Shown: positions 16,694-28,708, counted from the first letter of the stretch. The stretch is 64,000 nucleotides of DNA from Rickettsiales bacterium (GCA_021299465.1 JAJTHB010000020.1:85144-149143); one strand, 5' to 3'. Translations and numbers: made by a program. Notes: generated from the sequence alone by a model not told the origin.

Positions 16694-18313
16694 CTAAGCC
16701 CTGCCGGCAAAGCGGTTAAAGAGCAGGTCAATATCGCGCAGCATCTCGTGCATAATGTCGTCGCTGATCTTAAAGCCGTGGCGTAGCTTAATGATCGCTT
16801 CGCGCTCAGCGTCCAGCACCTCTTTCCAGATTTTATTTTCAACGGCAAGGATCGGGTGCTCGTCGTGGCGCTGCTGCTGGGGTGGCTCATGCGCATGGAT
16901 GGGCGTGTAGGGGCCATCACCAAGTGCTTCGACCTTGTCAGCATAATGACTCACAATACGCTCAAATGCCGCCGATTGATGGCTGCCATCGCGCCGGAGC
17001 TGGTCAAGCCGCGCGCGCGCGGTTTCCGCCGCAATTTTGCGGGCAATCCAATGCTCCTGGGCCGCGCGCGTATCCTCATGGTAAACCATACGCACGCGCT
17101 TCAAAAGCCATGGTAACGTGAGGCCCTGAAAAATCAGCGTGAAGAGGATCACGCAGAAGGCGAGGAATAAAATCAAATCACGGTGCGGAAAGGGCGTGCC
17201 GTCAGCAATGGTTAGCGGCACGGCAAGCGCAGTTGCCAGCGCCACTACACCGCGCACGCCCACCCAGCCAATGACAAATACATTTTGCCACGCAGGGTAA
17301 GGATCTTTCGCGCGAATAGAAGAAAACAGCAGGCGTGTGCCATAAGCGACCGCAAACACCCACACAAAACGCGTGGCCACCGACATCAGTGAAATGGCAA
17401 TGCCTAGAGTAAGCAGCGTCCCGGTATCGTAATCTTTGAGCCTACCCAAAAGCCCGGGGAAATGAAGGCCGATCAAAAGAAATACCAAGCCCTCCATCAC
17501 AAAGATCACCATTTTCCAGATGGCTTCTGCGGGAACACGAAATACCGGCTTAAACACTTTGGGCGCGTACCAGCCAACGGTCAGGCCAAACGCCACCACC
17601 GCCAGCACACCTGAGCTATGCATGCTTTCAGCCGCAATATAAACCGCATAAGGCGCAAGAAAGGTACTCAGAATCTCCACCGACATTTCGCGGATGCGCG
17701 GAAATATGTTCATATAAAGCCAGCCAGTGAGCCAGCCAAGTGCAATGCCCGAAAGTACCATCCATAAAAAATGCATACTCGCGCCCATCAACGAAAAAGC
17801 GCCGGTTACCACCGCCGCCACAGCGAATTGATACATCACAAGTCCGGTTGCGTCATTGACCAGACTCTCGCCTTCCAAAATCGTCATCACACGGCGGGGC
17901 AAGCTGGTGTTCTTGGTCATAGAAACCGCTGCCACGGCATCAGGCGCTGCAATAATCGCACCGAGTACAAACCCTGCGGCAATCGAAATCTCCGGCTCCA
18001 GCCAGTGCATGGTGACGGCAACCACCACACAGGTAAAGACCACAAGCCCAACAGCAAGCTGCATGATCGGGCGTTTGTTTGCTTTGAAATCACGAAGTGA
18101 CGTAAAATACGCCGCTGAAGTGAGCAGTGGCGGAAGGAAAATCAGCAAAATAAGTTCTGGCGGAAATACAAAATTACCAAACGCTGGAATGAGGCCAAGC
18201 CCTATCCCTGCCAATACAAACGCAATAGGATTGGCAACGTTGATACGCTGCGCGATATACGCAACGAAGCATAACACCACGAGTAGTATCAGGAAAATTT
18301 CAGTCGTATTCAT
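16694..18313 (-). CDS. Na+/H+ antiporter, CPA1 family
   Basis: A 539-residue inner-membrane cation/proton antiporter with about 12 membrane segments. The family core motifs are APDAVAAVS and ILEGESLVNDATGLVMYQFAV (ion-binding Asp/Glu region), then VIGWVGVRGVVALATALAVP. A soluble C-terminal helical region of about 130 residues (from VRMVYHEDTRAAQEHW) is typical of bacterial CPA1 proteins with regulatory tails. It stands between the permease and znuA; its stop codon abuts palindromic element B. Confidence 0.92.
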   Translation of the reverse strand: MNTTEIFLILLVVLCFVAYIAQRINVANPIAFVLAGIGLGLIPAFGNFVFPPELILLIFLPPLLTSAAYFTSLRDFKANKRPIMQLAVGLVVFTCVVVAVTMHWLEPEISIAAGFVLGAIIAAPDAVAAVSMTKNTSLPRRVMTILEGESLVNDATGLVMYQFAVAAVVTGAFSLMGASMHFLWMVLSGIALGWLTGWLYMNIFPRIREMSVEILSTFLAPYAVYIAAESMHSSGVLAVVAFGLTVGWYAPKVFKPVFRVPAEAIWKMVIFVMEGLVFLLIGLHFPGLLGRLKDYDTGTLLTLGIAISLMSVATRFVWVFAVAYGTRLLFSSIRAKDPYPAWQNVFVIGWVGVRGVVALATALAVPLTIADGTPFPHRDLILFLAFCVILFTLIFQGLTLPWLLKRVRMVYHEDTRAAQEHWIARKIAAETARARLDQLRRDGSHQSAAFERIVSHYADKVEALGDGPYTPIHAHEPPQQQRHDEHPILAVENKIWKEVLDAEREAIIKLRHGFKISDDIMHEMLRDIDLLFNRFAGRA

Positions 18314-18337
18314 GCCGCCGTTATAAGACAGGCTGGC

Positions 18338-19267
18338 TTAAGCCGCAAGGCAGGACTCAAGGCTTCCAGCAATGCCTTCTATGAGCTGAAAATAAAGCTC
18401 TTTGCCTGGCGCGATGAGCGCGCCCTCGGGATCAAGCACGGCACTTTTAGCCTTAGTACCGGCCAGCAAATTATCCACTATGGCACTATCAAACTGCGGC
18501 TCGCGGAATACGCAAAGCGCACCATCATGTTTAATTTTTTCACGAATTTCAGTCATATGCCGAGCGCTTAATCCCCGCTCAGGATGAATCGTTAGCGAAC
18601 CAGCCGCACTAAGCCCGTAACGCTTCTCGAAATACTGGTAGGCATCATGAAACACAATAAACGGTTTGTTTTTAAGTTTTTCCATGCGCCGCATCATATC
18701 CTGATCGAGCGTCTCTAGCCTTGTAACAAGTTTCGCAGCGTTAGTTTCATAGAGTTTTTGTTTAGCAGGATAGGCTTTAGATAATTTAGCTGAAATTTCC
18801 TGCACCATGATCATTGCATTTGCTGGCGACATCCAGAGATGAAAATCATGGCCTGCATCTTTTTTGTGGTCCGCATCTTCTTCGTGATGATGTTCGTGCC
18901 CATGTTCATGCGCTTCAAATCCTTCGCCCATACGGGCAGGCAGCAGCGTTAACCCTTTCGTATTGGCAAGCTGGATAAGCTGCACCGATGCATTTAAGTT
19001 CCCAATCGCCTTATCCATGAAAAGTTCAAAATCATTGCTCATGTAAAACACAATATCCGCCCCAGCGAGTGACTTCACCTGCGATGGCTTCAGCGAAAAA
19101 CTATGCAACGATTCTTTACCGGAAAGCAGCAGCTGAGGCTGCTCAGTATCACCTTCCATGACCGCGCTAACCAGCGAGTGAATGGGTTTAATGCTAACCA
19201 CCACGCCACTGGCAATGGCAGGCATAGAAATAAAAAGCAAGCAAGGCAGAATAAGTAAAAGGCGCAT
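18338..19267 (-). CDS. znuA: Zinc ABC transporter substrate-binding protein ZnuA
   Basis: A 309-residue periplasmic cluster A-I metal-binding protein. The signal peptide is LLLILPCLLFISMPAIASG. It has VVVSIKPIHSLVSAVM, the ligand His in SLHSFSLKPS, a His/Asp-rich loop (EAHEHGHEHHHEEDADH) and HLWMSPANA, all typical of ZnuA. A conserved His-containing segment (IVFHDAYQYFEKRYGL) follows. No znuB or znuC is adjacent. A Zur-like palindrome lies 11 bases upstream of the ATG. Confidence 0.94.
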   Translation of the reverse strand: MRLLLILPCLLFISMPAIASGVVVSIKPIHSLVSAVMEGDTEQPQLLLSGKESLHSFSLKPSQVKSLAGADIVFYMSNDFELFMDKAIGNLNASVQLIQLANTKGLTLLPARMGEGFEAHEHGHEHHHEEDADHKKDAGHDFHLWMSPANAMIMVQEISAKLSKAYPAKQKLYETNAAKLVTRLETLDQDMMRRMEKLKNKPFIVFHDAYQYFEKRYGLSAAGSLTIHPERGLSARHMTEIREKIKHDGALCVFREPQFDSAIVDNLLAGTKAKSAVLDPEGALIAPGKELYFQLIEGIAGSLESCLAA

Positions 19268-19277
19268 GCCCGCTCTA

Positions 19278-19292
19278 TGTTACATTATAACA
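19278..19292. promoter_or_regulatory. Zur-box-like palindrome upstream of znuA
   Basis: TGTTACATTATAACA is a near-perfect 15-base palindrome, close to the TGTTATANTATAACA core of proteobacterial Zur operators. It lies between the pepP stop codon and the znuA ATG, so Zur-Zn binding would repress znuA at the translation start or promoter. Confidence 0.75.
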
Positions 19293-19306
19293 ATCTTGTC
19301 AATACA

Positions 19307-21070
19307 TCAGATCGGCGCGCAGGCCTTTTCAAGCCATTCGCGCTCATGCTTCGCCAAATGCTCATGATGCTGCGCAAGAACCCAGTCATGGTAGCTATTG
19401 AACCACGCAATCTCGCTTCCGGTCAGCAATGCATGCTCGATCAGGCGGCGGTCGATCGGCGCGCAGGTGAGCGTTTCAAAGCCAAGCCAACCCTCTGATT
19501 CCTTAGTTACCGCCACAAGATTCTCAATGCGAATACCATATTCGCCTTCCTTGTAATAACCAGGCTCGTTAGAAAGAATCATACCCGGCATGAGCGCCAC
19601 GCTATCACCCGCACGCTTACTGATGCGCTGCGGCCCTTCATGCACCCCAAGAAAACACCCCACACCATGACCCGTTCCGTGATCATAATCGAGCCCTGCC
19701 TGCCACAGATATTGGCGCGCAAGACTATCCAGCTGGCTACCACTAGTGCCAGAAGGAAAGCGCGCTGTTGCAAGCGCAATATGGCCCTTAAGCACACGCG
19801 TGTAGTGATCACGTTGGTCAGGTGTTGCCTTCTGATTACCAATCAGAACGGTGCGCGTAACATCGGTGGTGCCGCCCCAATATTGGCCGCCGGAATCGAG
19901 GAGAAATAATTCACCCTTGCGAAGTGTGCGATCCGTTTTCTCAGTCGCACGATAATGCACAATCGCACCATTTGGACCGCTGCCAGCAATCGTATCAAAG
20001 CTTGGCTCAAGAAATCCTTCTGCCTGTTTTCTAAAGTTAAGCAGCTGATCCGCGATCTGGGTTTCAGTGACGCTACGCTTGTTCGTTTCATGCTCCAACC
20101 AACACAGCAAGCGCGTGAGCGCAAGGCCATCGCGCTTATGCACACGGCGGATATGATCAAGCTCTGTTTCGTTTTTCGTGGCTTTCGCAAGCTGGCAAGG
20201 ATCATGCTTCTCAATCAGCCTTGCGCCGCCCGCAAGCAGCACCTCGCGATAAAACAAGCTTGCACTTTGCGGATCGAGCAGCACAGCCTTACCGCTAAAT
20301 TCACTCAACGCTTGTTTAAGTTGCTGCGGTTCGCGCAGCGCCACATGATTGCCTAAATGCACACGCACCTCCGCACTCACGCGAGATACATCAATAAAAA
20401 ATTGAACCTCGCCTCCTGCCGAAAAAATGATAGGCGCGAGAACGAGCGGTGTATGCACAACATCGCGTGCGCGAATGTTCAGAAGCCAGCACACACTATC
20501 CGGCGCAGTGATCACCGCAGCATCGGCGCCTAACTCAGCAAGTTTAGAAGCCATGCGCGCACGCTTGCTACTGCTGGCTTCACCTGCATAAGATTCTGCA
20601 TAGGCCATCACCGGCGTTTTCGGAACTGGCGGCCTATCTAGCCATAAAGCATCCACAGGGCATGGCAGTGATTTTAATTCCACACCCGGAATAGACTGAA
20701 AGCGCTTTAACATCGATGCGGTAAAAAGCGCGGGATCATACGCGATGACGATTTTTTCACTCTGTAGCAAGGAGTTTTTTATCCACTCTTCCGGCTTCAC
20801 ATCCCCGCTATTAATGATCTCTACCAGCGCGCCATCCACTTCCGCACGCGCTTGCAGTGTATATCGCCCATCGACGAACAGGGCGGTTTTCTTCGCAAGC
20901 ACAACCACAAGCCCCGCCGATCCGGAAAAACCCGTGAGCCACTCTACGCGGTGGTTGCATGCTGGCGGATACTCGTTCAGCCACTCGTCATGCACAGGAA
21001 TGAGTATGCCGGCAACGCTTTCGCGCGCTATCCAATCATGAACTGCCTGTAATTTGGTTTTGGAATTCAT
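19307..21070 (-). CDS. pepP: Xaa-Pro aminopeptidase (M24B metallopeptidase)
   Basis: A 587-residue aminopeptidase P that removes an N-terminal residue before proline. Two creatinase-N-like domains precede the pita-bread catalytic domain. Metal ligands are visible in LLDSGGQYWGGTTDVTRTV (two Asp), GTGHGVGCFLGVHEGP (His), ILSNEPGYY (Glu) and GIRIENL (Glu). The length matches the three-domain eukaryotic-like/alphaproteobacterial form. It lies 4 bases after prmA, so it is probably in the same operon. Confidence 0.94.
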   Translation of the reverse strand: MNSKTKLQAVHDWIARESVAGILIPVHDEWLNEYPPACNHRVEWLTGFSGSAGLVVVLAKKTALFVDGRYTLQARAEVDGALVEIINSGDVKPEEWIKNSLLQSEKIVIAYDPALFTASMLKRFQSIPGVELKSLPCPVDALWLDRPPVPKTPVMAYAESYAGEASSSKRARMASKLAELGADAAVITAPDSVCWLLNIRARDVVHTPLVLAPIIFSAGGEVQFFIDVSRVSAEVRVHLGNHVALREPQQLKQALSEFSGKAVLLDPQSASLFYREVLLAGGARLIEKHDPCQLAKATKNETELDHIRRVHKRDGLALTRLLCWLEHETNKRSVTETQIADQLLNFRKQAEGFLEPSFDTIAGSGPNGAIVHYRATEKTDRTLRKGELFLLDSGGQYWGGTTDVTRTVLIGNQKATPDQRDHYTRVLKGHIALATARFPSGTSGSQLDSLARQYLWQAGLDYDHGTGHGVGCFLGVHEGPQRISKRAGDSVALMPGMILSNEPGYYKEGEYGIRIENLVAVTKESEGWLGFETLTCAPIDRRLIEHALLTGSEIAWFNSYHDWVLAQHHEHLAKHEREWLEKACAPI

Positions 21071-21074
21071 CGCC

Positions 21075-21971
21075 CTACCCTATCACGAGCGCGCACCACT
21101 CGCCATGTACAAATCGTTTTTTGAGGTGAAGACCCTGCCTGCGATGGGCAGCCATTACCATATTTTCTTGGTGTGTGAGTAAGCCTGAAAGCACTGCCAT
21201 GCCATTATGTGCGAGATTTGCTTTAAGCTTGGGCGCAAACGCCATCAGCGGCTTAGCCAGAATATTGGACACGATCAAATCATAAGGTCCGCGGCTCTGA
21301 ACCTCAGCACCATCATAGCCGTCTGATACCAGAGCGCGCACGCGTGATGACACGCGATTAATGAGAGCATTCTCAGCCGACACACGCACCGCAACTTCGT
21401 CAATATCCACGGCCAGCACTGGCGCCCGCCATAGCCGCGCCGCACCAATGGCGAGAATACCAGAGCCACAGCCCATATCGAGAATATTGGTAAATCGCCG
21501 TTTTTGCGAAAGCCATTCGAGTGCTTCGAGGCAGCCGCGTGTTGTACCATGTTCGCCTGAACCAAATGCCGCGCCCGCCTCGACTTGAATGGGAAGGCTC
21601 GCATAAGGCGGCTTTTCCTTCACATGCGCGCCATGCACATAAAACCGGCCAATGCGCATTGGCGGAAAATCCCGCGCCACCTGCGCAAGCCAGTCCTGCG
21701 GCTCGACCATCACCACTGATAATTCCGGAAGCGGAATATGATGCATCGATGTGATAATGATCAGCCGCCTGCGAAATTCCTCCAGCTCCGGCGGCGCACC
21801 GCACAGTAAATCAAATGTCCAGATATGATTTTCTTCGTCTGTCTCAAACGCCGATACACTGATGACTAAATCCGAAAAAGATTCCTCGGCCATCTCCGCC
21901 GCCGCCTGCGGCAAACAAAAATTCACACGCCAGTAATGAGGGGATTGTGCGAAAGGATTGGAAGAGCTCAT
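21075..21971 (-). CDS. prmA: Ribosomal protein L11 methyltransferase
   Basis: A 298-residue SAM-dependent enzyme that trimethylates L11. The catalytic domain shows AGAAFGSGEHGTTRGCLEAL, then the SAM-binding ILDMGCGSGILAIGAARL, VDIDEVAVRVSAENA and DLIVSNILAKPL, all characteristic of PrmA. It starts 2 bases after the upstream hypothetical gene and ends 4 bases before pepP, forming a tight cluster. The prmA-pepP pairing recurs in alphaproteobacteria. Confidence 0.95.
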   Translation of the reverse strand: MSSSNPFAQSPHYWRVNFCLPQAAAEMAEESFSDLVISVSAFETDEENHIWTFDLLCGAPPELEEFRRRLIIITSMHHIPLPELSVVMVEPQDWLAQVARDFPPMRIGRFYVHGAHVKEKPPYASLPIQVEAGAAFGSGEHGTTRGCLEALEWLSQKRRFTNILDMGCGSGILAIGAARLWRAPVLAVDIDEVAVRVSAENALINRVSSRVRALVSDGYDGAEVQSRGPYDLIVSNILAKPLMAFAPKLKANLAHNGMAVLSGLLTHQENMVMAAHRRQGLHLKKRFVHGEWCALVIG

Positions 21972-21973
21972 TA

Positions 21974-23092
21974 TTATTTACCCCTGACGCCCTGAGCGCG
22001 AGATGATTCTATTTCCTGCAACAATCCTCTTGATTCGGAAATGATATCGATTGCCTTCGAAGTATCATCTAACATTTTCGCAACCATGCTTTGGGTTTCT
22101 TTGTTCTCGGGGCTGTCGTTGTCGCCTAATTTTTTACCATAGTCCAGTAAAGCTGCTTTTGCTTTTTTCTGACTAGCTGAAGCTCTTTCGTGCACTCGAA
22201 ACAAATAAGGATTATTGATGCCCTTATTCGCTATACTTGCATGATAACCGTCAAGATTATAGCCTTCGGGATTATCCTTTTTTTCATTGGATTCACCCGG
22301 CTGATTGCGGCCGCGCCTGATGTTATCAAGCTTTACTTTCAAAACATCAGGCACGGACTCTGCCGCATGCCACCAGGCGTCCCCTAACGCGACGCGCATG
22401 TTTTCGATTTGCCTGCGAAGCTCAACTGCAGCTTCTATTGCCTCTTCATTGATTGGTCGGTAATCCGAATTTGGAAACTGGTAGCTTCCTTTTCCAAAAT
22501 CAACGGCATAGCCCTGAAGTTCTTTCGCCTTCTTTTCTAACTTTGGCAGCGTTTCTAAAATAGCCTCCTGAACGCTATCGTCGGAAACCATGTCGCTTAG
22601 TGGCTTTTTCGTTTTTTTGCTAGCTTCAACTATCTCCTGCCATGCACTATCAATAGCCGTCATGATATCGGCTTTATTTTTTTCATTGTTTTGAATTATT
22701 AAAGATTGGATATCATGATCACTTAGAGCCTCATGATTATTTTTGGCAAAATCCACTAACACTTCCCAAAAAATTTCGCGCTCCAATCGTTCATCTGATT
22801 TCTTGGTTTTTAACTTAACATAGACCGCTATATCATTAGCTATGTCGTGTAGCTCATCGACACTGGCCCTGTAGTTTCTATCTAGTTTTCGAATAAGTTC
22901 TGCATCAGGTTTTTGATTCAGCCTGAAATAAAAAGTTTCTGATTGGCCTTGGCCCATTGCCGTTTCCATCCTTATCGTCGTCACAAGGTTTGGATGGCCA
23001 TCCCTATCTTCGATATGTTGCTCGAAAAAGATGGGTTGGTTTGGCCCCATCTTAAGTGCCGTGCTAGGCTCCCAGTTGTTTATGTCCGTCAT
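21974..23092 (-). CDS. Hypothetical soluble helical protein, 372 residues
   Basis: I do not recognise this family. It is strongly charged and mostly helical, with no signal peptide or membrane segment. Lys/Glu-rich stretches (LEREIFWEVLVDFAKN, PKLEKKAKELQGYAVDFGKG) alternate with a Trp-containing helix (VALGDAWWHAAESVPDVLK). It sits between ligA (stop 4 bases before its ATG) and prmA (2 bases after its stop), so it is translated from the ligA message. It looks more AT-rich than both neighbours, which suggests a later arrival. Confidence 0.7.
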   Translation of the reverse strand: MTDINNWEPSTALKMGPNQPIFFEQHIEDRDGHPNLVTTIRMETAMGQGQSETFYFRLNQKPDAELIRKLDRNYRASVDELHDIANDIAVYVKLKTKKSDERLEREIFWEVLVDFAKNNHEALSDHDIQSLIIQNNEKNKADIMTAIDSAWQEIVEASKKTKKPLSDMVSDDSVQEAILETLPKLEKKAKELQGYAVDFGKGSYQFPNSDYRPINEEAIEAAVELRRQIENMRVALGDAWWHAAESVPDVLKVKLDNIRRGRNQPGESNEKKDNPEGYNLDGYHASIANKGINNPYLFRVHERASASQKKAKAALLDYGKKLGDNDSPENKETQSMVAKMLDDTSKAIDIISESRGLLQEIESSRAQGVRGK

Positions 23093-23096
23093 GAAA

Positions 23097-25208
<2,112 letters not shown>

Positions 25209-26888
25209 TCATGCCGCCTGCTCCAGTAGTTTTTGCGCGGCTTTGCGAGCCTCCGGCGTGATGGTAGCGCCAGCCAGCATACGCGCCAGCTCTTCTTCAC
25301 GCTCCTTCGCGCTCAGCGTTTTAACACTGGTCGTAACCTTGCCTGATTTTTCCTGCTTGCTGACTTTGATATGCTGCGCGCCACGCGCTGCCACTTGCGG
25401 CAAATGCGTCACCACCAGCACCTGCGCTTCTTTAGCAAGCGCAGCAAGCCTCGCGCCAATAGCATCCGCCACCGCGCCACCGGTGCCGGTATCGATCTCA
25501 TCAAAGATCATCGTCGCGGTCTGGCTGCCCCCCGCCAGCGCCACCTTCATCGCCAGCATGAAGCGTGAGAGTTCCCCGCCGGAAGCGATTTTGGAAAGTG
25601 GAGCGAGCTCGGCTTTTTCGCCCTTGGTGACGTTAGTCGCGCAGGTAAATTCAACAATATCTAAGCCCGCTTCCGACCAATGTTCCTCACTCTGCATTTC
25701 GATCTTCACATGAAACTTCGTACCATCCATCTTAAGCGGCTTCAGTTCACTCATGACCGCTTTTTCAAGTCTCGTAGCTACAATCCTGCGCTTTTCTGAA
25801 AGATTTGTTGCCGCTTCAATCAGCGATTTGCGAGCCTCAGATTCTTTTTTTCTGAGGCTTGCCAAGCGCTCGGCCTGCGCCGCAAGAAGTGCAAGTTTAT
25901 CATTCACCTGCTCTTTGAGCAGGACCAGCTCTTCAACTGGCAGATTATATTTACGGCCAGCGGCTTTCAGCGCAAAAAGACGCTCTTCAATGGCTTCGAG
26001 CTTCACCGGATCAAAGCTTGCCTCGCGGCCGATCGCCTCGAGCGATTCTTGTGCCTCATCCAGTAAACACGCCGCCTTATCCAGCGCATCCAGCGCTGAG
26101 GCGAATGACTCGCTGGAGGTGAGCGGTGAGCGCGTGAGCGTGCGCAGCACTGATCGAACACGCTGTGACATCGGGCTGGGAGATGACAGCTCGTTCATCG
26201 CCTCATTTAACACATCAAAAAGTTTTTCACTCTGCATCATGCGCGTGCGCTGATCGCTTAGTGACTCCTCCTCGCCCGCTTTAGGGTTAAGCGCTTTCAG
26301 CTCGCCGCGCATGTGGTTCAAATAGTCCTGCTCACGCTCAGCCTGCGTGATTTCGGCCTCAAGCGCCGCCACCGCACGCATGCACTCGCGCCATGCGCCA
26401 TAGCATCCCGCCACTTTGGTGCGTTCTGTGCCAAGCTTGCCAAAACCATCAAGCAGATCGCGATGCACGCTGCGATCCTGAAGCCCGCGTTGATCATGCT
26501 GCCCATGAATCTCAATCAATAACTCACCAAGTTTTTTAAGCGCCGTGACAGTGACCGGCTGGTCGTTGACCAGCGCGCGGGTTTTACCATCGCTTGATAA
26601 ACTGCGCCGGATAATAATCTGGTCGTCGGCTTCAAGCCCCAGCTCAGCAAGAACATGCTTGATATCGCTGCGACCAGCTATGTCAAACTCTGCGCTCACC
26701 ATACCCCCAGCCTCACCGCGACGCACCAGCGCGCTATCCGCGCGCGCGCCTAGCGCCAGACCCAGCGCATCAAGCAAAATCGATTTACCGGCGCCAGTCT
26801 CGCCAGAAAGCACGCTAAGCCCACCATCAAATGCAAGCTCCGCCTGCTCTATCAAGACTATATTTTGAATGGTAAGGCGTCTTAGCAT
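25209..26888 (-). CDS. recN: DNA repair ATPase RecN
   Basis: A 559-residue SMC-like protein acting in double-strand break repair. Walker A GETGAGKS lies near residue 30 in the RecN-specific N-terminus (LRRLTIQNIVLIEQAELAF). Two coiled-coil arms occupy the middle. The ABC signature is KIASGGELSRFMLAMKVALA, and Walker B is TMIFDEIDTGTGG. The gene follows bamD after 7 bases. The bamD-recN-ligA order after the division cluster is common in alphaproteobacteria. Confidence 0.96.
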   Translation of the reverse strand: MLRRLTIQNIVLIEQAELAFDGGLSVLSGETGAGKSILLDALGLALGARADSALVRRGEAGGMVSAEFDIAGRSDIKHVLAELGLEADDQIIIRRSLSSDGKTRALVNDQPVTVTALKKLGELLIEIHGQHDQRGLQDRSVHRDLLDGFGKLGTERTKVAGCYGAWRECMRAVAALEAEITQAEREQDYLNHMRGELKALNPKAGEEESLSDQRTRMMQSEKLFDVLNEAMNELSSPSPMSQRVRSVLRTLTRSPLTSSESFASALDALDKAACLLDEAQESLEAIGREASFDPVKLEAIEERLFALKAAGRKYNLPVEELVLLKEQVNDKLALLAAQAERLASLRKKESEARKSLIEAATNLSEKRRIVATRLEKAVMSELKPLKMDGTKFHVKIEMQSEEHWSEAGLDIVEFTCATNVTKGEKAELAPLSKIASGGELSRFMLAMKVALAGGSQTATMIFDEIDTGTGGAVADAIGARLAALAKEAQVLVVTHLPQVAARGAQHIKVSKQEKSGKVTTSVKTLSAKEREEELARMLAGATITPEARKAAQKLLEQAA

Positions 26889-26895
26889 CCTTCAC

Positions 26896-27720
26896 CTACG
26901 GAATAAGGGAATCCCACCATGAACCATCTTGGGCAGGTTGCGAGGCAGTAGCCTGCACCGACTGCCCCGTCATCAGCCTGTAGCTATCGCGATACCAGAC
27001 GCTATCAGGAAAATTATGGCCAAGCACTGCCGCATAACGCTGCGCTTCCTCAGCTACGCCAAGCTTCAGGTAAGTCTCGACTAACCGGTGGAGCGCCTCC
27101 GGAACGTGGCTTGTCGTCTGGAAGTTATCGATGACAAAACGAAAACGATTTGCTGCCGCCAGATAATCCCCGCGCATTAAGTAATAACGCCCAACCTGCA
27201 TTTCCTTGCCCGCCAGATGATCCACGGTGAGGTCCAGCTTGATCGTGGCATCGCGCGCATAGTCGGAATCAGGGAAGCGCCTCACCACTTCACGCAGCGC
27301 CTGCATGGCCAGCTCAGTCATTTTCTGGTCGCGGCCAACATCGGAAATCTGTTCGTAGTATGAAAGCGCAACCAAATAATAAGCATAAGGCGTGGATTCA
27401 TCGCTGGGATGAAGCTTCACGAAACGTTCCAGGGTCGAAATGGCTCCATCGTAGTCATCTTGAAGATAACTGGCATAGCCTGACATCACTTGCGCATTCA
27501 GCGCCCATTTCGAATAAGGGTGCTGGCGCTCAACCTCGGCAAACGCAAGCACCGCATCTTTGTAGCTGCCCTCGTCAAACAAATCTTTGGCTTCGTTGTA
27601 AAGCTGCTCCGGACTGGAGCCTGTCGCTGTCGCAGACTTGCCTGCTTCACTCGCGGTTTCTGTATCGCTGCACGCTGAAAGGGCAAGCAAAAATAGGATG
27701 GGAATAAAGATAAGTTTCAT
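26896..27720 (-). CDS. bamD: Outer-membrane assembly lipoprotein BamD (ComL)
   Basis: A 274-residue lipoprotein of the BAM complex that inserts beta-barrels into the outer membrane. A lipoprotein signal ends at the lipobox LSAC (Cys 17). Five TPR-like units follow, including SPEQLYNEAKDLFDEGSYKDA, the family's first repeat, and RFPDSDYARDA. The length is slightly above the usual 240-260 because of an Ala/Gln-rich C-terminus. It lies between lpxC and recN. Confidence 0.95.
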   Translation of the reverse strand: MKLIFIPILFLLALSACSDTETASEAGKSATATGSSPEQLYNEAKDLFDEGSYKDAVLAFAEVERQHPYSKWALNAQVMSGYASYLQDDYDGAISTLERFVKLHPSDESTPYAYYLVALSYYEQISDVGRDQKMTELAMQALREVVRRFPDSDYARDATIKLDLTVDHLAGKEMQVGRYYLMRGDYLAAANRFRFVIDNFQTTSHVPEALHRLVETYLKLGVAEEAQRYAAVLGHNFPDSVWYRDSYRLMTGQSVQATASQPAQDGSWWDSLIP

Positions 27721-27772
27721 GCCATCGGTTATAGCAACCGAACCTATGGCTTACAACGCTTTTTGCGAGCCG

Positions 27773-28708
27773 TCAGGCGTGGGCAGCAGCAAGCATGTCG
27801 GCCGAGGCGGAAACCGGCTGCAGGGCGTCATCAGCATGCACCATTACATAAGCCGACGGATCCGCAAACACCGCGCGCAGCAGCTTGTTATTAATGCCAT
27901 GACCAGGGCGAATAAAATGAAAAGACGCATCGATGCGAACGCCTGCAAGATAGAGGTCTCCTATGCAATCAAGTGCTTTATGGCGAACGAATTCATCACT
28001 AAAACGAAGGCCACCCTCATTGAGAATGCGCTCCTTACCCACAACAATCGCGTTATCAAGCGAGCCGCCAAGCGCAAGACCAGCCTTGCGCATCGCATCC
28101 ACCTCATGCTCAAAGCCAAAGGTGCGCGCGCGCGATAGCGCCTGTTTGAAGCTTACATCACGAAAATCATAGCGCGCCGTTTGCCTCTGGATCACCTGAT
28201 CATTGAAATCAATCGTAATATCAATCACCGTACCTTCATCGCCTTCTTTGTTTGGCGATATCGAGGCTATGCTGCCACCCTCACTTACCTGCACTGTCTT
28301 CAGCAGCTTCATGATTTTGCGGGGTGCAGCAAGTGTTTTTACACCAGCGCATTCCAGCATAAACGTGAATGGTTCCGAGCTGCCATCCATGATCGGCACT
28401 TCCGGGCCATCCAGCTCGATCAGCACGTTATCCACACCCGCGCCCCATAGCGCCGCCATCAAGTGTTCAATCGTCGAAACACCCACACCATGCTGATTGC
28501 GAATGGTTGTGCCAAGGCGTGTTTCCGCTACGAGATTGTATTTTGCAGGAACACGGGCATGCTCCGCCGGAACATCCAGACGCTTAAAAACAATACCATG
28601 ACTGGCCGCTGCAGGCATTAAGGTCAAACGAACATCTTTGCCGCTATGCAGGCCGATTCCTACGCAGGTGATGGGGTTTTGAAGTGTGGTTTGCTGGTTC
28701 ACGTCCAT
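27773..28708 (-). CDS. lpxC: UDP-3-O-acyl-N-acetylglucosamine deacetylase LpxC
   Basis: This enzyme catalyses the committed step of lipid A synthesis using Zn2+. From the ATG at 28708 it has 311 residues and begins MDVNQQTTLQNPITCVGIGLHSG, whose IGLHSG is the family hallmark. Zinc ligands are seen in the STIEHLMAALWG histidine and in RHKALDCIGDLYLAG. An upstream TTG at 28762 would add 18 residues but is a poor start. It lies 50 bases upstream of bamD, and an fkbM-type gene separates it from ftsZ. Confidence 0.96.
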   Translation of the reverse strand: MDVNQQTTLQNPITCVGIGLHSGKDVRLTLMPAAASHGIVFKRLDVPAEHARVPAKYNLVAETRLGTTIRNQHGVGVSTIEHLMAALWGAGVDNVLIELDGPEVPIMDGSSEPFTFMLECAGVKTLAAPRKIMKLLKTVQVSEGGSIASISPNKEGDEGTVIDITIDFNDQVIQRQTARYDFRDVSFKQALSRARTFGFEHEVDAMRKAGLALGGSLDNAIVVGKERILNEGGLRFSDEFVRHKALDCIGDLYLAGVRIDASFHFIRPGHGINNKLLRAVFADPSAYVMVHADDALQPVSASADMLAAAHA

